Origin: Woeseia sp.
GTDB taxonomy: Bacteria > Pseudomonadota > Gammaproteobacteria > Steroidobacterales > Woeseiaceae
Length of the DNA: 64,000 nt
Direction of reading: 5' to 3'
NCBI GenBank assembly: GCA_021773015.1
Contig: JAJFKW010000002.1
Location: 62,001-126,000 of the forward strand
The notes under the pieces were generated by a model. That model did not search any database. It was not told the origin of the DNA and worked only from the letters and a program-made list of their open reading frames with translations. This document shows positions 7,302-15,496 of the stretch, piece by piece. A program made the position numbers and the translations under genes. Within the stretch, counting starts at the first letter, position 1; every line of letters starts with the position of its first letter.

Positions 7302-7976
7302 ATGAAAACTGCAAAGTCGCTATTTAGCGCCGAAGATAAGCAAGCCGTAGAAGCAGCGATCGCTGAGGCCGAGAAGATGACGGCCGGCGAAATTGTCACT
7401 GTCGTGGCCACAGTATCGGGCCGCTATGATCGTGCCGAAGATCTGTTCGGGCTGTTGTTCGCCCTGATCGCATTATCGGTTGCTTGGCTTTTGCTTCAAG
7501 GCACGACAACAGAAGCTTGGTCCGCAACACCGACCCATGTTCTCGGACTCCCGGCTATTGTCGGCATTCTCATTGGTGGATTTGTCGTCGGTGCCGCACT
7601 CGCAACCCATTTTCCAATGTTGCGACTACCATTTATTGCGCGCGCCGAAATGATCGAGGAAGTCGAACGGCGTGCGCGCGAAACCTTTCAACGGCAGAGC
7701 GTCCGAAACACGTCTAGCGGTACCGGGGTATTGATCTATGTCTCTCTATACGAACATATCGTCAAGGTGATCGGCGACGACGGCGTCGCGGCGCAGTTGT
7801 CGAGCGATTCACTGGAAAAAATATGCACGTTGGTGGTCGATGGACTCAGGCAGGGACGGCCCGCAGATGGACTCAGCCAAGCCGTGAAGAAGACGGGTGA
7901 GTTGCTCGCCCCGCATTTGCCACCGACAGTCGGCGATGTGAATGAGATCGCCAATCAGCTGATTCTGATCGATTGA
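7302..7976 (+). CDS. TPM-domain membrane protein, second of a pair
   Basis: 224-aa protein starting MKTAKSLFSAEDKQAVEAAI. The N-terminal part (AIAEAEKMTAGEIVTVVATVSG) matches the start of the shorter TPM proteins that accompany YgcG. Two hydrophobic segments lie at about residues 48-66 and 82-105. The soluble C-terminal half has the family stretch GTGVLIYVSLYEHIVKVIGD. It is 10 bp downstream of the first TPM gene and almost certainly cotranscribed. Role is unproven; association of the pair with LemA in many bacteria suggests an envelope function. Confidence 0.82.
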   Translation: MKTAKSLFSAEDKQAVEAAIAEAEKMTAGEIVTVVATVSGRYDRAEDLFGLLFALIALSVAWLLLQGTTTEAWSATPTHVLGLPAIVGILIGGFVVGAALATHFPMLRLPFIARAEMIEEVERRARETFQRQSVRNTSSGTGVLIYVSLYEHIVKVIGDDGVAAQLSSDSLEKICTLVVDGLRQGRPADGLSQAVKKTGELLAPHLPPTVGDVNEIANQLILID

Positions 7977-8023
7977 CGAGATCGAATTCCGTGTCAATAA
8001 ACTATAAGAACAAACTATAAAAA

Positions 8024-8159
8024 CTATAAGGACACCCACAATAGGTCTAACCGTTGCTTGCACGCGAAATTGGTCCAACGGGGAATATCGGGTTTCTGAC
8101 CTTATCGGACTATGTCGCTGCGGCCTCTTTAGAGCCAGTTGTTTTGGGTGTCCTCATAG
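8024..8159. repeat. F1 dispersed repeat, copy C, with iterated left end
   Basis: Starts CTATAAGGACACCCACAATA and ends GGGTGTCCTCATAG. Upstream, at 8000-8023, the motif AACTATAA is repeated twice more (AACTATAAGAAC, AACTATAAAAAC), as though the terminus had been duplicated. The core matches copies A and B. Confidence 0.85.
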
Positions 8160-8385
8160 ATTCCTTCCTCATAGGTTCCATCTCACACGGCTCATTAGTA
8201 CAGCCTGCATCGTTCGTCTGTTCTAGAAAAAAATCGACCACAGCAACAGCTAGCATTGCCGCGTCTCCGTTCAGCTACCGTTTAGTTTACGTTCAGGGTT
8301 GGTTAATGGCGCTAATAGTAATCTGCTCGCAACGGACTAGGGAAGGTTCCATAGGTGTAGGGCGTCGGGCGAAAAGGATTTTGAA
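8160..8385. other. Spacer, no supported feature
   Basis: About 226 bp between F1 copy C and the next small ORF. Frames crossing it are continuations of the repeat and have no ribosome-binding site. I see no tRNA or hairpin of note. Confidence 0.5.
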
Positions 8386-8574
8386 ATGGATATCGTATAC
8401 GCAGCAGAAAAAACCAGTATCGCGACATTGTTAAGTGACTTTGTTGAGGCCGAGATCAGTTGTGACGAGATTTTGGTCACTGAGAATCCTGACGAAACAG
8501 GGAGCTTTCGCATCAACTGGCAGTTGGACCACTTCATTCTCTCCCCGGATGGTCGTATTGAAAACCGGGGATAG
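8386..8574 (+). CDS. Small protein of unknown function, 62 aa
   Basis: AAAGGATTTTGAA precedes the ATG, a plausible ribosome-binding site. The acidic, soluble product begins [19 protein letters not shown] and ends [12 protein letters not shown]; it has one cysteine and no membrane segment. No family is recognised. It converges with the cold-shock gene, and the terminator at 8592-8625 may stop transcription from both sides. Confidence 0.5.
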   Translation: MDIVYAAEKTSIATLLSDFVEAEISCDEILVTENPDETGSFRINWQLDHFILSPDGRIENRG

Positions 8575-8591
8575 TTTATTGCCGGGTCAAC

Positions 8592-8625
8592 AAAAAAAGG
8601 GCCAGACCTACAGGTCCCGCCCTTT
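8592..8625 (-). terminator. Rho-independent terminator of the cold-shock gene
   Basis: Read on the minus strand, AAAGGGC and GGACCTGTAGGTC pair with GGCCCTTT to form a GC-rich stem that runs directly into seven T residues (the A-run at 8592-8598 on the plus strand). It lies about 70 bp after the cold-shock stop codon. Confidence 0.8.
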
Positions 8626-8692
8626 CATGCCTCAACTCGACGGAGTGTGAGGCTAGTCAGCAATCACTGCATTGCTGGCCAATTCGCAGTAT

Positions 8693-8896
8693 TTAAACCG
8701 CTACGATGTTCTCTGCCTGCGGACCTTTCTGGCCCTGAGTAAGCGTGAACTCGACTTTTTGGCCCTCAGCCAACGATTTGTGTCCATCGCCCTGTATAGC
8801 GCTGAAATGCGCAAACACGTCGGGGCCAGATTCTTGCTCGATGAAGCCAAAGCCTTTGGCATCGTTGAACCATTTTACAGTTCCAGTAGTAGACAT
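8693..8896 (-). CDS. Cold-shock domain protein (CspA family)
   Basis: A 67-aa single-domain RNA/ssDNA chaperone, the usual family length. The RNA-binding motifs RNP1 (KGFGFI, residues 14-19) and RNP2 (DVFAHF, 26-31) are intact, after the typical start [18 protein letters not shown]. It melts RNA secondary structure and is commonly induced by cold or growth transitions. GGATT lies upstream of the ATG. It has its own terminator downstream and a long upstream region with a hairpin, in keeping with post-transcriptional control seen in this family. Confidence 0.96.
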   Translation of the reverse strand: MSTTGTVKWFNDAKGFGFIEQESGPDVFAHFSAIQGDGHKSLAEGQKVEFTLTQGQKGPQAENIVAV

Positions 8897-9292
8897 AGTG
8901 ATAATCCTATTTATTCAAGAGTAATGGGAGCCTTCTTGTGAAGGCCAAATTGCTGAAAGCGTTGCGATTACTTATGAAAACGGGACGAGGTACTGAAAAT
9001 GGAACTTCGAAGTGGTGGACATAAATATCAGACGTACATTCAAGCGAGGCGAAGTATAACAGCTTGACCCCTTAGCTAAAGCTAATTCCTCGCAAATGTA
9101 TCGATAATCATAGGCCGAGCCATCATGCGGCATACCTGATTTCGTGAAGGACCCGTCGCTTTGCGCCACTGGCTCGAGTCAAGCGTGCCTTTTATCTATC
9201 GAAAAATATTGGGCAGATGGGGAAACTGTCAAATCTTGGTTGCACTTGGAATGGCTGTTTTGGGTCTTAAACGGCTACCCAATTGAGTCAAC
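8897..9292 (-). promoter_or_regulatory. Cold-shock gene leader region with hairpin
   Basis: No gene is supported in these 396 bp. Close to the cold-shock start a perfect 6-bp stem with a 4-nt loop (GCCTTC-ACAA-GAAGGC on the minus strand, 8930-8945) would lie in the mRNA leader. Long structured leaders act as thermosensors for csp genes in other bacteria; that it does so here is inference. No clear -35/-10 pair was identified. Confidence 0.35.
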
Positions 9293-10417
9293 TTATCCGT
9301 CAAGATTGTTTTCGTAAAACTGCGTCGTCTTTAGACCCGTACCAGTTAGAACGACAACAGTTCGCTCGGATGAACTGATCGCTCCAGACTCAATCAGCTT
9401 GCCCACTGCCGCCGCCGCGTGGGCGGAGGTCGGCTCGGTATACAGGCCCTGCCGTGCCAATCTCAAGCTCGCCTCGATAATTTCGGCTTCATCGACTGCA
9501 ACAGTTCCGCCACCGCTTTCCCTGAGAGCGTTGAGCATTTCAACCAACCGAATCGGGCGCTTTATGGCGGTGCCTTCCGCTACAGTGGGTAGAATATCGG
9601 TCTCAACTAGATCGTCAGCGCCAGCTTGAAAGCTCGCGTGAAGTGGAGCGCAGTTCGCAGGTTGAGAAGCAAACAGCTTAGGCAGCTTGTCGATTTCGCC
9701 CGAGGACTTCAGCTCAGTGAACGCAATGTTACAGCCCAATAGATTGCTGCCGGCAGACGTAGGGATGATGATGTTATCGGGCGCTTGATAACCACAGTCC
9801 TCCCAAAGTTCGTATCCTAGTGTTTTCGTACCTTGAAGGAAAAACGGATGCCAGTTGTGGCTCGCGTAGAAAACATTTGATGATTGCTCAATAGCAGCGG
9901 CTTCTGTCGCCTCGCGTGGCCCGGGGATCAATTCGACTTCAGCGCCATAAGCTCTAACTTGGACTATCTTGGCGGGTGATGTTGCGGTGGGAACCAATAC
10001 TTTCACTTGCATACCGCCGGCGGCTCCGTATCCGGCAACTGACGATCCGCCGTTACCTGAACTGTCTTCCAATACTGACTGGACTCCTTGCTGCCTCAAC
10101 AAAGACAGCATGACCGACGTCCCTCGGTCTTTGAAGGAACCCGTAGGGGAGAACCATTCAAGCTTGAATAGACATGGCACGCCACAGTAATTTGCACTAA
10201 CCAGTGGCGAGCAGCCCTCTCCCAACGAGATTGGTTCGCTGACACCTAGTGGGAACGCCTCGCGATACCTCCATATCGAGCGAGTCGAGGCGACAATGTC
10301 CTTTCGCCGGATTCCCTGAAGCGACGAAATCATCAAGGGATTGCCATTCGGCGACCGCCAAATTAGTGTGTCTATCGAATACTCTTCATCGCTGCGTGGA
10401 TCAACATAACAAGTCAA
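9293..10417 (-). CDS. Threonine synthase-like PLP-dependent enzyme
   Basis: Fold type II pyridoxal-phosphate enzyme, 374 aa. The PLP lysine is in the motif PTGSFKDRG (about residues 91-99). SSGNGGSSVAGYGAA (about 118-132) is the phosphate-binding asparagine loop and VVVLTGTGLK near the C-terminus is the second PLP-contact motif. Overall order fits threonine synthase (O-phosphohomoserine to threonine), but the N-terminal zinc-ribbon cysteines of many such enzymes are not obvious, so threonine dehydratase-like or specialised relatives remain possible. The start is a TTG at 10415-10417 with GGGAGG 5-6 nt upstream. It is a single-gene unit; no hom or thrB genes are nearby. Confidence 0.85.
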   Translation of the reverse strand: MTCYVDPRSDEEYSIDTLIWRSPNGNPLMISSLQGIRRKDIVASTRSIWRYREAFPLGVSEPISLGEGCSPLVSANYCGVPCLFKLEWFSPTGSFKDRGTSVMLSLLRQQGVQSVLEDSSGNGGSSVAGYGAAGGMQVKVLVPTATSPAKIVQVRAYGAEVELIPGPREATEAAAIEQSSNVFYASHNWHPFFLQGTKTLGYELWEDCGYQAPDNIIIPTSAGSNLLGCNIAFTELKSSGEIDKLPKLFASQPANCAPLHASFQAGADDLVETDILPTVAEGTAIKRPIRLVEMLNALRESGGGTVAVDEAEIIEASLRLARQGLYTEPTSAHAAAAVGKLIESGAISSSERTVVVLTGTGLKTTQFYENNLDG

Positions 10418-10484
10418 AATTGCCTCCCGTTTGATCGGGACCTGAAGGCCCAGTTTCTTTTTTTGCGAAGATTCGACGGCTGGT

Positions 10485-10679
10485 ATGGGTCACAAGCGGA
10501 CGTTTTCACCGATATTACAACAATGTCTGCTTCTGGGACTAAACCGGCCAATTGATAAGCATCATAAATCGGAATTTTTCCGCCAGGTCGACAAAAGTCC
10601 GCTTTACTCCAAAGCGGTCGTTTAGATGGATAGAAATTTGGAATAAAAAAGTCCGCTAACGGCCATAAGCAGACATTCG
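10485..10679. repeat. F4 dispersed repeat cluster
   Basis: TGGGTCACAAGCGGACGTTTTC...AATGTCTGCTTC at the left and GTCCGCTAACGGCCATAAGCAGAC at the right, with another GTCCGCTTTACTCCAAAGCGG hairpin between. These phrases recur in the spacers at 11.9, 13.1, 13.5, 21.8, 23.6, 25.3, 26.9 and 28.1 kb. Confidence 0.7.
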
Positions 10680-11864
10680 CTACTCGAGGATTTCTCTTTT
10701 GCGGGTCAGCGTGTCAGCACCATCGTCCCATTCAAGTTCGATAGTTTCGTGTTCCGAAATACTTCGCATAGCGCTTCGAATTCCATCGCATGACGTTTTC
10801 GTTGGCTGTCCGTTGATCGAGGTCACCCGTTGACCTACACGCAATCCGATGTCCGAGGCAGGTGAGTCATCCCAAACAAGGTCGACTGTAGGCGTCTCCT
10901 CGAAACTAAGGCCGAACCCGAATGATGGGCGGGCAAAGGGACCGTCGCGATATTTGTCGAAATATGCGGAGGCAGATTTCGAGTCTAGTGTCACAACAAA
11001 ATGTTCAAGAATCGACGCACCAATCAGGCTGGGTGGCGACTCTCGCAAAAGAGCGCCGACACGGCCTAATTGAATGTCCCCGATCGACAACGTCTTCAAC
11101 TCGCTTAGAAGTTGCTCCTCATCTGGCGCGCGTCCCCCCAACGATCCCCCGATCGATCCACGACCGGAGATGGTTTTGCCAACGCCGCCGTTACGCTTCG
11201 CGCCATCGAAGTCTGGCGGTGAAATCGCCAAATACGCCGGTGACCCGGTGTCGAACATGGCCTTGCTTCTTGCCTTCTTGGAGAACTGAATGTCCAATAT
11301 CGGTGCGTGCGGGTAGCCGAAGTCGTAGAGGGTCTGCTTCGTTGCGTCGCTGAGATGATCAAGCCCTTCCAACGTGGAATTGCAGCGAAGCACCGACTCA
11401 GGTAAATCGATTTGCCAAGCACATAGAGGTAGTACTTCAGAGCCCAGTACTCCATCAAACAGGCATTGTGCCGTCCTTGGAAAATCAGCGATAAAGACCG
11501 GCACTTTGTGGAACGTCGTTCCGCCAAGCGTCAATTCTGACTGCGCTATGTCAGTCTCTACGATTGCGCCGTGCGAATCTCTTCCCTGTGTCTTATCGAT
11601 GACTTCCAATTCTAACTCTGCGGCGAGTCCAGCGCTGATCATCGACGGCGATCCGGTGTCGAAAACGAAACGCCTCGGAGAACCGCCAACTTCGACCTCG
11701 ACAAAAAGTTTGGTCGCGAGGACCTCCACCGGCAGTTCGAAAGAGAATGAGCGCTCTACGACGTACGGGCCTTCCGTGATCCACCTCGGCTTGTCCTCTG
11801 CGCCAAATGCGCCGCAATAGGCAAGGAAAGCAAATATGCCGAAGAGCACCTTGTTCATATTCAT
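10680..11864 (-). CDS. Exported two-lobed retropepsin-like aspartic protease with PDZ domain
   Basis: 394-aa protein with an N-terminal signal peptide (MNMNKVLFGIFAFLAYCGAFGA). Two aspartic-protease active-site motifs are present in one chain: VFDTGSPS at about residues 67-74 and MFDTGSPA at about 203-210. Each is followed by a beta-rich half domain. The C-terminal 80 residues form a PDZ-like domain (DSPASDIGLRVGQRVTSINGQP), used to bind peptide or protein ends. Bacterial members of the gag-asp protease clan usually have one motif per domain, so this is a tandem arrangement acting probably in the periplasm. Substrate unknown. It is a monocistronic unit flanked by F4 repeats. Confidence 0.82.
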   Translation of the reverse strand: MNMNKVLFGIFAFLAYCGAFGAEDKPRWITEGPYVVERSFSFELPVEVLATKLFVEVEVGGSPRRFVFDTGSPSMISAGLAAELELEVIDKTQGRDSHGAIVETDIAQSELTLGGTTFHKVPVFIADFPRTAQCLFDGVLGSEVLPLCAWQIDLPESVLRCNSTLEGLDHLSDATKQTLYDFGYPHAPILDIQFSKKARSKAMFDTGSPAYLAISPPDFDGAKRNGGVGKTISGRGSIGGSLGGRAPDEEQLLSELKTLSIGDIQLGRVGALLRESPPSLIGASILEHFVVTLDSKSASAYFDKYRDGPFARPSFGFGLSFEETPTVDLVWDDSPASDIGLRVGQRVTSINGQPTKTSCDGIRSAMRSISEHETIELEWDDGADTLTRKREILE

Positions 11865-11900
11865 ACTGTATGCCGTTTTGATGAGACCGGAAATTACTTC

Positions 11901-11990
11901 GCTACTGACTGCTTCGGGTCAGTAGCAGTCTCTCAGCAGTTTAGCAGTCCAGAGGCTGCTAACGGCCAGAAGCGGTCGTTCGCAGTTAAC
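11901..11990. repeat. F4 dispersed repeat with 9-bp hairpin
   Basis: GCTACTGAC (11901-11909) pairs perfectly with GTCAGTAGC (11918-11926). The copy continues to GGCTGCTAACGGCCAGAAGCGG and TTCGCAG. A similar unit in the same orientation lies at 13061-13136, so the gene between them is flanked by direct repeats. Confidence 0.75.
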
Positions 11991-12139
11991 TGCCGTAAAT
12001 TTCCTCAAGATGGACTGTCCGGTCCGTATCTGCGGTCCGAGTCTTGTGTCTTCCGCGTTTCGACGTTGAGGACCGTTTTCGGCCAGATTCTCTCGATGTC
12101 GCAGCTATACTGTAGATATCTTTGGTCTTGGAAGAGAGC

Positions 12140-12904
12140 ATGAATCAAATCGAGAAAGCTAAGCATTTTGGAAGTCTCCACGTGAAGGGCAGTCCCCTTG
12201 TGCTGTTCAACATCTGGGACGCCGGTGGTGCCCAGGCAATCGAAAAGGTCGGAGCAAAGGCCGTCGCAACGGGAAGTTGGTCCGTCGCAGCAGCACACGG
12301 GTACCCGGACGGTGAGGCAATTCCGATCGACTTGGTTGAATTGATAGCTGGCCGGATCTGTGCAACAACCCAATTGCCGGTGACAATCGACTTCGAGGGA
12401 GGCTACGCTGAAGGGCCGGACGACGTTGCGCTCAATGTTAAGCGAATAATTCGGGCTGGCGCCGTGGGCATCAACTTCGAAGATCAGATTGTTAATGGCA
12501 ATGGGCTTTATGAAGTATCCGCACAGAGCAGACGTATAAGTGCAGTTCGGGAGTCTGCAATTCAGCTGGATATCCCCTTGTTTATTAATGCTCGCACCGA
12601 TTTGTTCCTCCAAGCGGGAACAAGTGCCAATCATGCGCATCTGATTGAAAGCGCGAAAGAGCGTGCGGATGAATATGAAAATGCCGGTGCGAGCGGGCTG
12701 TTTGTGCCGGGTCTTATCGATGACAATCTAATTGCCGAAGTCTGTGAACACACGAGTTTGCCAGTAAATGTAATGCTAATGGACGGCGCGCCGTCGATTG
12801 GAAAGCTTGCCGATGTCGGCGTGTCACGGGTGAGCTTCGGCCCTTCGCCTTACTTTCAATCAGTTAGTGCACTGACAGAACATGCCAAAGAATTTCTCGG
12901 CTAG
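12140..12904 (+). CDS. PEP mutase/isocitrate lyase superfamily enzyme
   Basis: A 254-aa TIM-barrel enzyme of the kind that makes or breaks C-C or P-C bonds in alpha-keto acid chemistry. The start at 12140 has GGAAGAGAG just upstream. Family landmarks are NIWDAGGAQAIEK near residue 26, VTIDFEGGYAEGPDDV (about 80-95, metal-binding aspartate/glutamate region) and GAVGINFEDQ (about 112-121), with INARTDLFL further on. The signature catalytic KKCGH motif of true isocitrate lyases is absent, as is usual in the 2-methylisocitrate-lyase/oxaloacetate-decarboxylase-like subgroup. The exact substrate is undetermined. The gene stands alone between two F4 repeats. Confidence 0.85.
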   Translation: MNQIEKAKHFGSLHVKGSPLVLFNIWDAGGAQAIEKVGAKAVATGSWSVAAAHGYPDGEAIPIDLVELIAGRICATTQLPVTIDFEGGYAEGPDDVALNVKRIIRAGAVGINFEDQIVNGNGLYEVSAQSRRISAVRESAIQLDIPLFINARTDLFLQAGTSANHAHLIESAKERADEYENAGASGLFVPGLIDDNLIAEVCEHTSLPVNVMLMDGAPSIGKLADVGVSRVSFGPSPYFQSVSALTEHAKEFLG

Positions 12905-13060
12905 GGCTATGTCTACAGCACCTATTGCCAATAGAATTTAGTTGCGGCCGGCCTTTGAAGAAGGCAGCACTTTCCAGTGTTGCTGCTCAAGCAGATCTTT
13001 AGTCAGACGGGAGTTGAGGGGAAAACCTGGACAAAAATGCTACTGGATCGACCGTCCGCT

Positions 13061-13136
13061 TTGGGTCAGCAGCCGACGTTCAGTAGTTTATCACTCGACG
13101 GGCTGCTTACGGCCAGAAGCAGCCGTTCGCGGACCT
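13061..13136. repeat. F4 dispersed repeat with 8-bp hairpin
   Basis: TTGGGTCAGCAGCCGACG at the left; GGCTGCTT (13101-13108) pairs perfectly with AAGCAGCC (13117-13124) across ACGGCCAG. Same orientation as 11901-11990. Confidence 0.75.
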
Positions 13137-13512
13137 AACTTGACGTAGCCTTTTCCCAAGTTACGAACGTGCGATTTTCTGTGCAGTTCATTCCGTCGAT
13201 CAGGTCATTACGCAACTTGCCCGTTACGTTCTCGACCCTCGCGAGTACATCGTCTTCGCCGGTAGCGCCAAGTGGAAAAGAAACCTTGTCCCGAGCGCCA
13301 ACCAGCACAAACCATACATCCCAACCCCACGGACCTGAATCGTTAGTTTGAATCTCGAATCGAACCAGATCGCTCCACGATAGAGTGTGAGTTGCACCAT
13401 CTGGGAACAGTGCCGATACGAAGTCGCCGTGGTCTTGAACGACAACCTGGGCCTCAGATTCAGTCACAGTCTGCCTCAATGTGAAGATTGGCGAGCGGCT
13501 GCAATGGGTCAA
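13135..13512 (-). CDS. Protein of unknown function, 125 aa
   Basis: Soluble protein, no signal or membrane segment. The part WSDLVRFEIQTNDSGPWGWDVWFVLVGARDKVSFPLGATGEDDVL is the most distinctive and looks like a small beta-sheet domain with an aromatic core; I have a sense of similar sequences in bacteria but cannot name the family. The frame runs directly up to the F4 repeat at both ends (stop at 13135, start near 13512), so the first few residues (MTHCSRSP) may not be original; an internal start is possible. Confidence 0.55.
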   Translation of the reverse strand: MTHCSRSPIFTLRQTVTESEAQVVVQDHGDFVSALFPDGATHTLSWSDLVRFEIQTNDSGPWGWDVWFVLVGARDKVSFPLGATGEDDVLARVENVTGKLRNDLIDGMNCTENRTFVTWEKATSS

Positions 13513-13685
13513 TAGCGGACCTTTTCCCCGATACTACCGAATGTCTGCTTCCGAGAGCAAAGCAGTCGCCGGCTCAGGATATTTTTGCAGTCGTCTGCTG
13601 GAAATTTGAGGGCAGTTTACTTGTTTGTTTTGTTTTCTAAGTGTGATGACGCAAGAAATTAGTAAACTGTCCCCAAATTTCTGCG
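13505..13685. repeat. Composite F4+F3 repeat, first copy
   Basis: TGGGTCAATAGCGGACC...GAATGTCTGCTTCCG...GCAAAGCAGTC forms the F4 half. F3 follows as GGGCAGTTTAC (13610-13620) facing AGTAAACTGTCCCC (13661-13674). The whole 180-bp unit is repeated at 23616-23797 with the two halves in the same order and spacing. Confidence 0.8.
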
Positions 13686-13787
13686 ATTTACGCGATAGAC
13701 GTTGGTTAATACAAGAAACCGTTATGTACCGATGGCCCTAACATCTGGAAACGAGTTGCGCTCGCCGCCGGCCAGAGCGTTGTCGTA

Positions 13788-14327
13788 ATGTCTAAGAAGG
13801 TACACATTGCGTTGTCTGTCCTTCTATTTTGTGCGGTCATTCTGGGCTATGGCTATTGGCATGCACAAACGCACGGCGTACTTAATGTCTCGATATACGA
13901 TTTCAGCGACGAGCAAGCATTCGTTTTGCTAAAAGAAGCTGAAATAGTATTAATGGATAAGCACGGTTCGAAATTGGCGGCAGGTAAGTCGGACTCACGC
14001 TTTGGTACAGTTTATCTGTCACACCCGGAGACGGGTTCCTGTTATGAAGCTGAACACCAAGCGACTCGTTCCAACGAAGGATTGAATACTTGGCAGATAT
14101 GCTTTCGACAACACTCGGCTTGGATAATGCAGTGGGTACGCCAGGTTCGTTTCGTCGAGATAATAGTAAAAGACTGTAGCCTGGAAAAAATTCCTATTTC
14201 GATCGAAGAACGTTCTGCCGACTGGTGGATGTGGTGGGTACCGTTACCCCATGTCGGCGGTAAACCGTATACCTATTTCAATCTAACGATACGCCTCGAT
14301 CCGATTGCGTGCCGGATGCTGGTGTGA
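13788..14327 (+). CDS. Membrane-anchored protein of unknown function
   Basis: 179 aa with an N-terminal signal or anchor (IALSVLLFCAVILGYGYWH, residues 7-25). The remaining part is predicted to face the periplasm and has four cysteines (SCYEAEH, QICFRQ, VKDCSLE, IACRM) and a tryptophan-rich stretch (ADWWMWWVPLP). The C-terminal segment overlaps the next gene by 4 bp (GTGA), so the two are translationally coupled. No family is recognised. The ribosome-binding site is weak. Confidence 0.6.
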   Translation: MSKKVHIALSVLLFCAVILGYGYWHAQTHGVLNVSIYDFSDEQAFVLLKEAEIVLMDKHGSKLAAGKSDSRFGTVYLSHPETGSCYEAEHQATRSNEGLNTWQICFRQHSAWIMQWVRQVRFVEIIVKDCSLEKIPISIEERSADWWMWWVPLPHVGGKPYTYFNLTIRLDPIACRMLV

Positions 14328-14578
14328 CTGGAATTGCGTTCAACTTCCGATCAGATTTGAAGACAGTATTTATCGCGGTGCTTATTTGTGTACTGGCTCT
14401 GCCGGCTGCTTTTGTTGTGACCATACTCACTTTTCCCATCTGGCGTTGGTTCGAAACAGCAACGGGGGTTGAATCCTTTGGTCATTCCGGACCGGCCGAA
14501 TGGTGTTTTTGGTTTAGCTATGTCGTACTGCTGTTTTGCGCAATATACGTCGGGTGGCGGCTGCGACGCGTGTGGTAG
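14324..14578 (+). CDS. Small integral membrane protein of unknown function
   Basis: 84 aa from a GTG at 14324 that overlaps the stop of the preceding gene in a GTGA arrangement. Two hydrophobic helices are clear: VFIAVLICVLALPAAFVVTI and WFSYVVLLFCAIYVGW, with a basic C-terminus (RLRRVW). Probably an inner-membrane partner of the preceding anchored protein and of the lipoprotein that follows 39 bp downstream. No family recognised. Confidence 0.6.
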   Translation: MTGIAFNFRSDLKTVFIAVLICVLALPAAFVVTILTFPIWRWFETATGVESFGHSGPAEWCFWFSYVVLLFCAIYVGWRLRRVW

Positions 14579-14617
14579 CCATCTAGTGAATAACGACCAC
14601 TGACCTGGGATGAGACG

Positions 14618-15232
14618 ATGAGGGGAAAGTATTGGGTATTTGCACCGATACTCTGTGTCGGTTTAGTCAGTTGCGGCCTTGACGACAAGTTGGAGGGCTG
14701 CGGTCCTGAGGTGGATGCACTCGCAGCCGAAGGATTGGCGCCTTCGGCTGGGGCCAGCTTCGATCTCGCAGGCCTGACAGTGCCATTGCCGCAGGACTAC
14801 ATGTACCGAATTCGCGGCGACGAATTGGAGTTGTTCAAAGCTCCCGGCGTCTACTGTGATAGCGGCGATTGGGGCGTCTTTCAAAAAGGATTCATACGGC
14901 TACATGTACACGAGGGGACTGTACCCGTGGACCCGTTTTACAACTTTCCCGATACACATCGGGGCCACACGCGCGAACAAATAAACCTGGGCGTTGGCCC
15001 GTTCGAATATTCATTCGCTCATAACACGTCAAATTGGGATGCGCGCGCCTATTTTTCAAATGTGTACAGCCCTCGCGTCATCTTTATGTATCTCCGAACC
15101 GAGCTGCCAATTGGAGGTCAGCGAATCGGGCTGTCCGCACACTATTTCCCGAGTGATCCTGCAAACGGAATGGCGGAAATTGTTGCGACAATCGAAAACG
15201 CAGTACGTGAAGCGTCAAGAGCAGGCCAGTAG
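14618..15232 (+). CDS. Lipoprotein of unknown function, 204 aa
   Basis: N-terminus MRGKYWVFAPILCVGLVSCG has a lipobox (LVSC, acylated cysteine at about residue 19). The mature part has GLTVPLPQDYMYRIRGDELELF, reminiscent of small envelope lipoproteins. Two further cysteines (GCGPE, YCDSG) may form a disulfide. Last gene of a probable three-gene envelope unit starting at 13788, followed by a hairpin with a short T-tract. Function unknown. Confidence 0.7.
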   Translation: MRGKYWVFAPILCVGLVSCGLDDKLEGCGPEVDALAAEGLAPSAGASFDLAGLTVPLPQDYMYRIRGDELELFKAPGVYCDSGDWGVFQKGFIRLHVHEGTVPVDPFYNFPDTHRGHTREQINLGVGPFEYSFAHNTSNWDARAYFSNVYSPRVIFMYLRTELPIGGQRIGLSAHYFPSDPANGMAEIVATIENAVREASRAGQ

Positions 15233-15258
15233 CTCAATCACAAATATTTAGGAGAATT

Positions 15259-15309
15259 GGGATCGAACCGCATTTTCCGGCTTATTAGTCTCATGGTTTG
15301 ATCCCTTTT
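15259..15309 (+). terminator. Possible terminator after the envelope-protein unit
   Basis: GGGATCGAACC (15259-15269) pairs with GGTTTGATCCC (15295-15305) with one mismatch across a 25-nt loop and is followed by TTTTC. The arms also resemble a degenerate F2 repeat, so it may be a repeat acting as terminator. Confidence 0.4.
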
Positions 15310-15496
15310 CTCATACCATTCCGTCAATTTCCGATTTCGCGCCGGGCCGAATCACGTTCACGGGAAATAGAATTCACGTATTGTTTGCGTAGTTGCCGTA
15401 GTTTGTTTCAATGCGCTTGACCACGACTCGACTGCGGTGCTCCACTATCTTATTTGGGGAATTTTATTAGGAAATCTAACTAGGAGGTTCAACTCA

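Noticed and set aside
8054-8434. 126-codon frame across F1 copy C
   Set aside because: Its first third is repeat sequence and the remainder overlaps the better supported 62-aa ORF.
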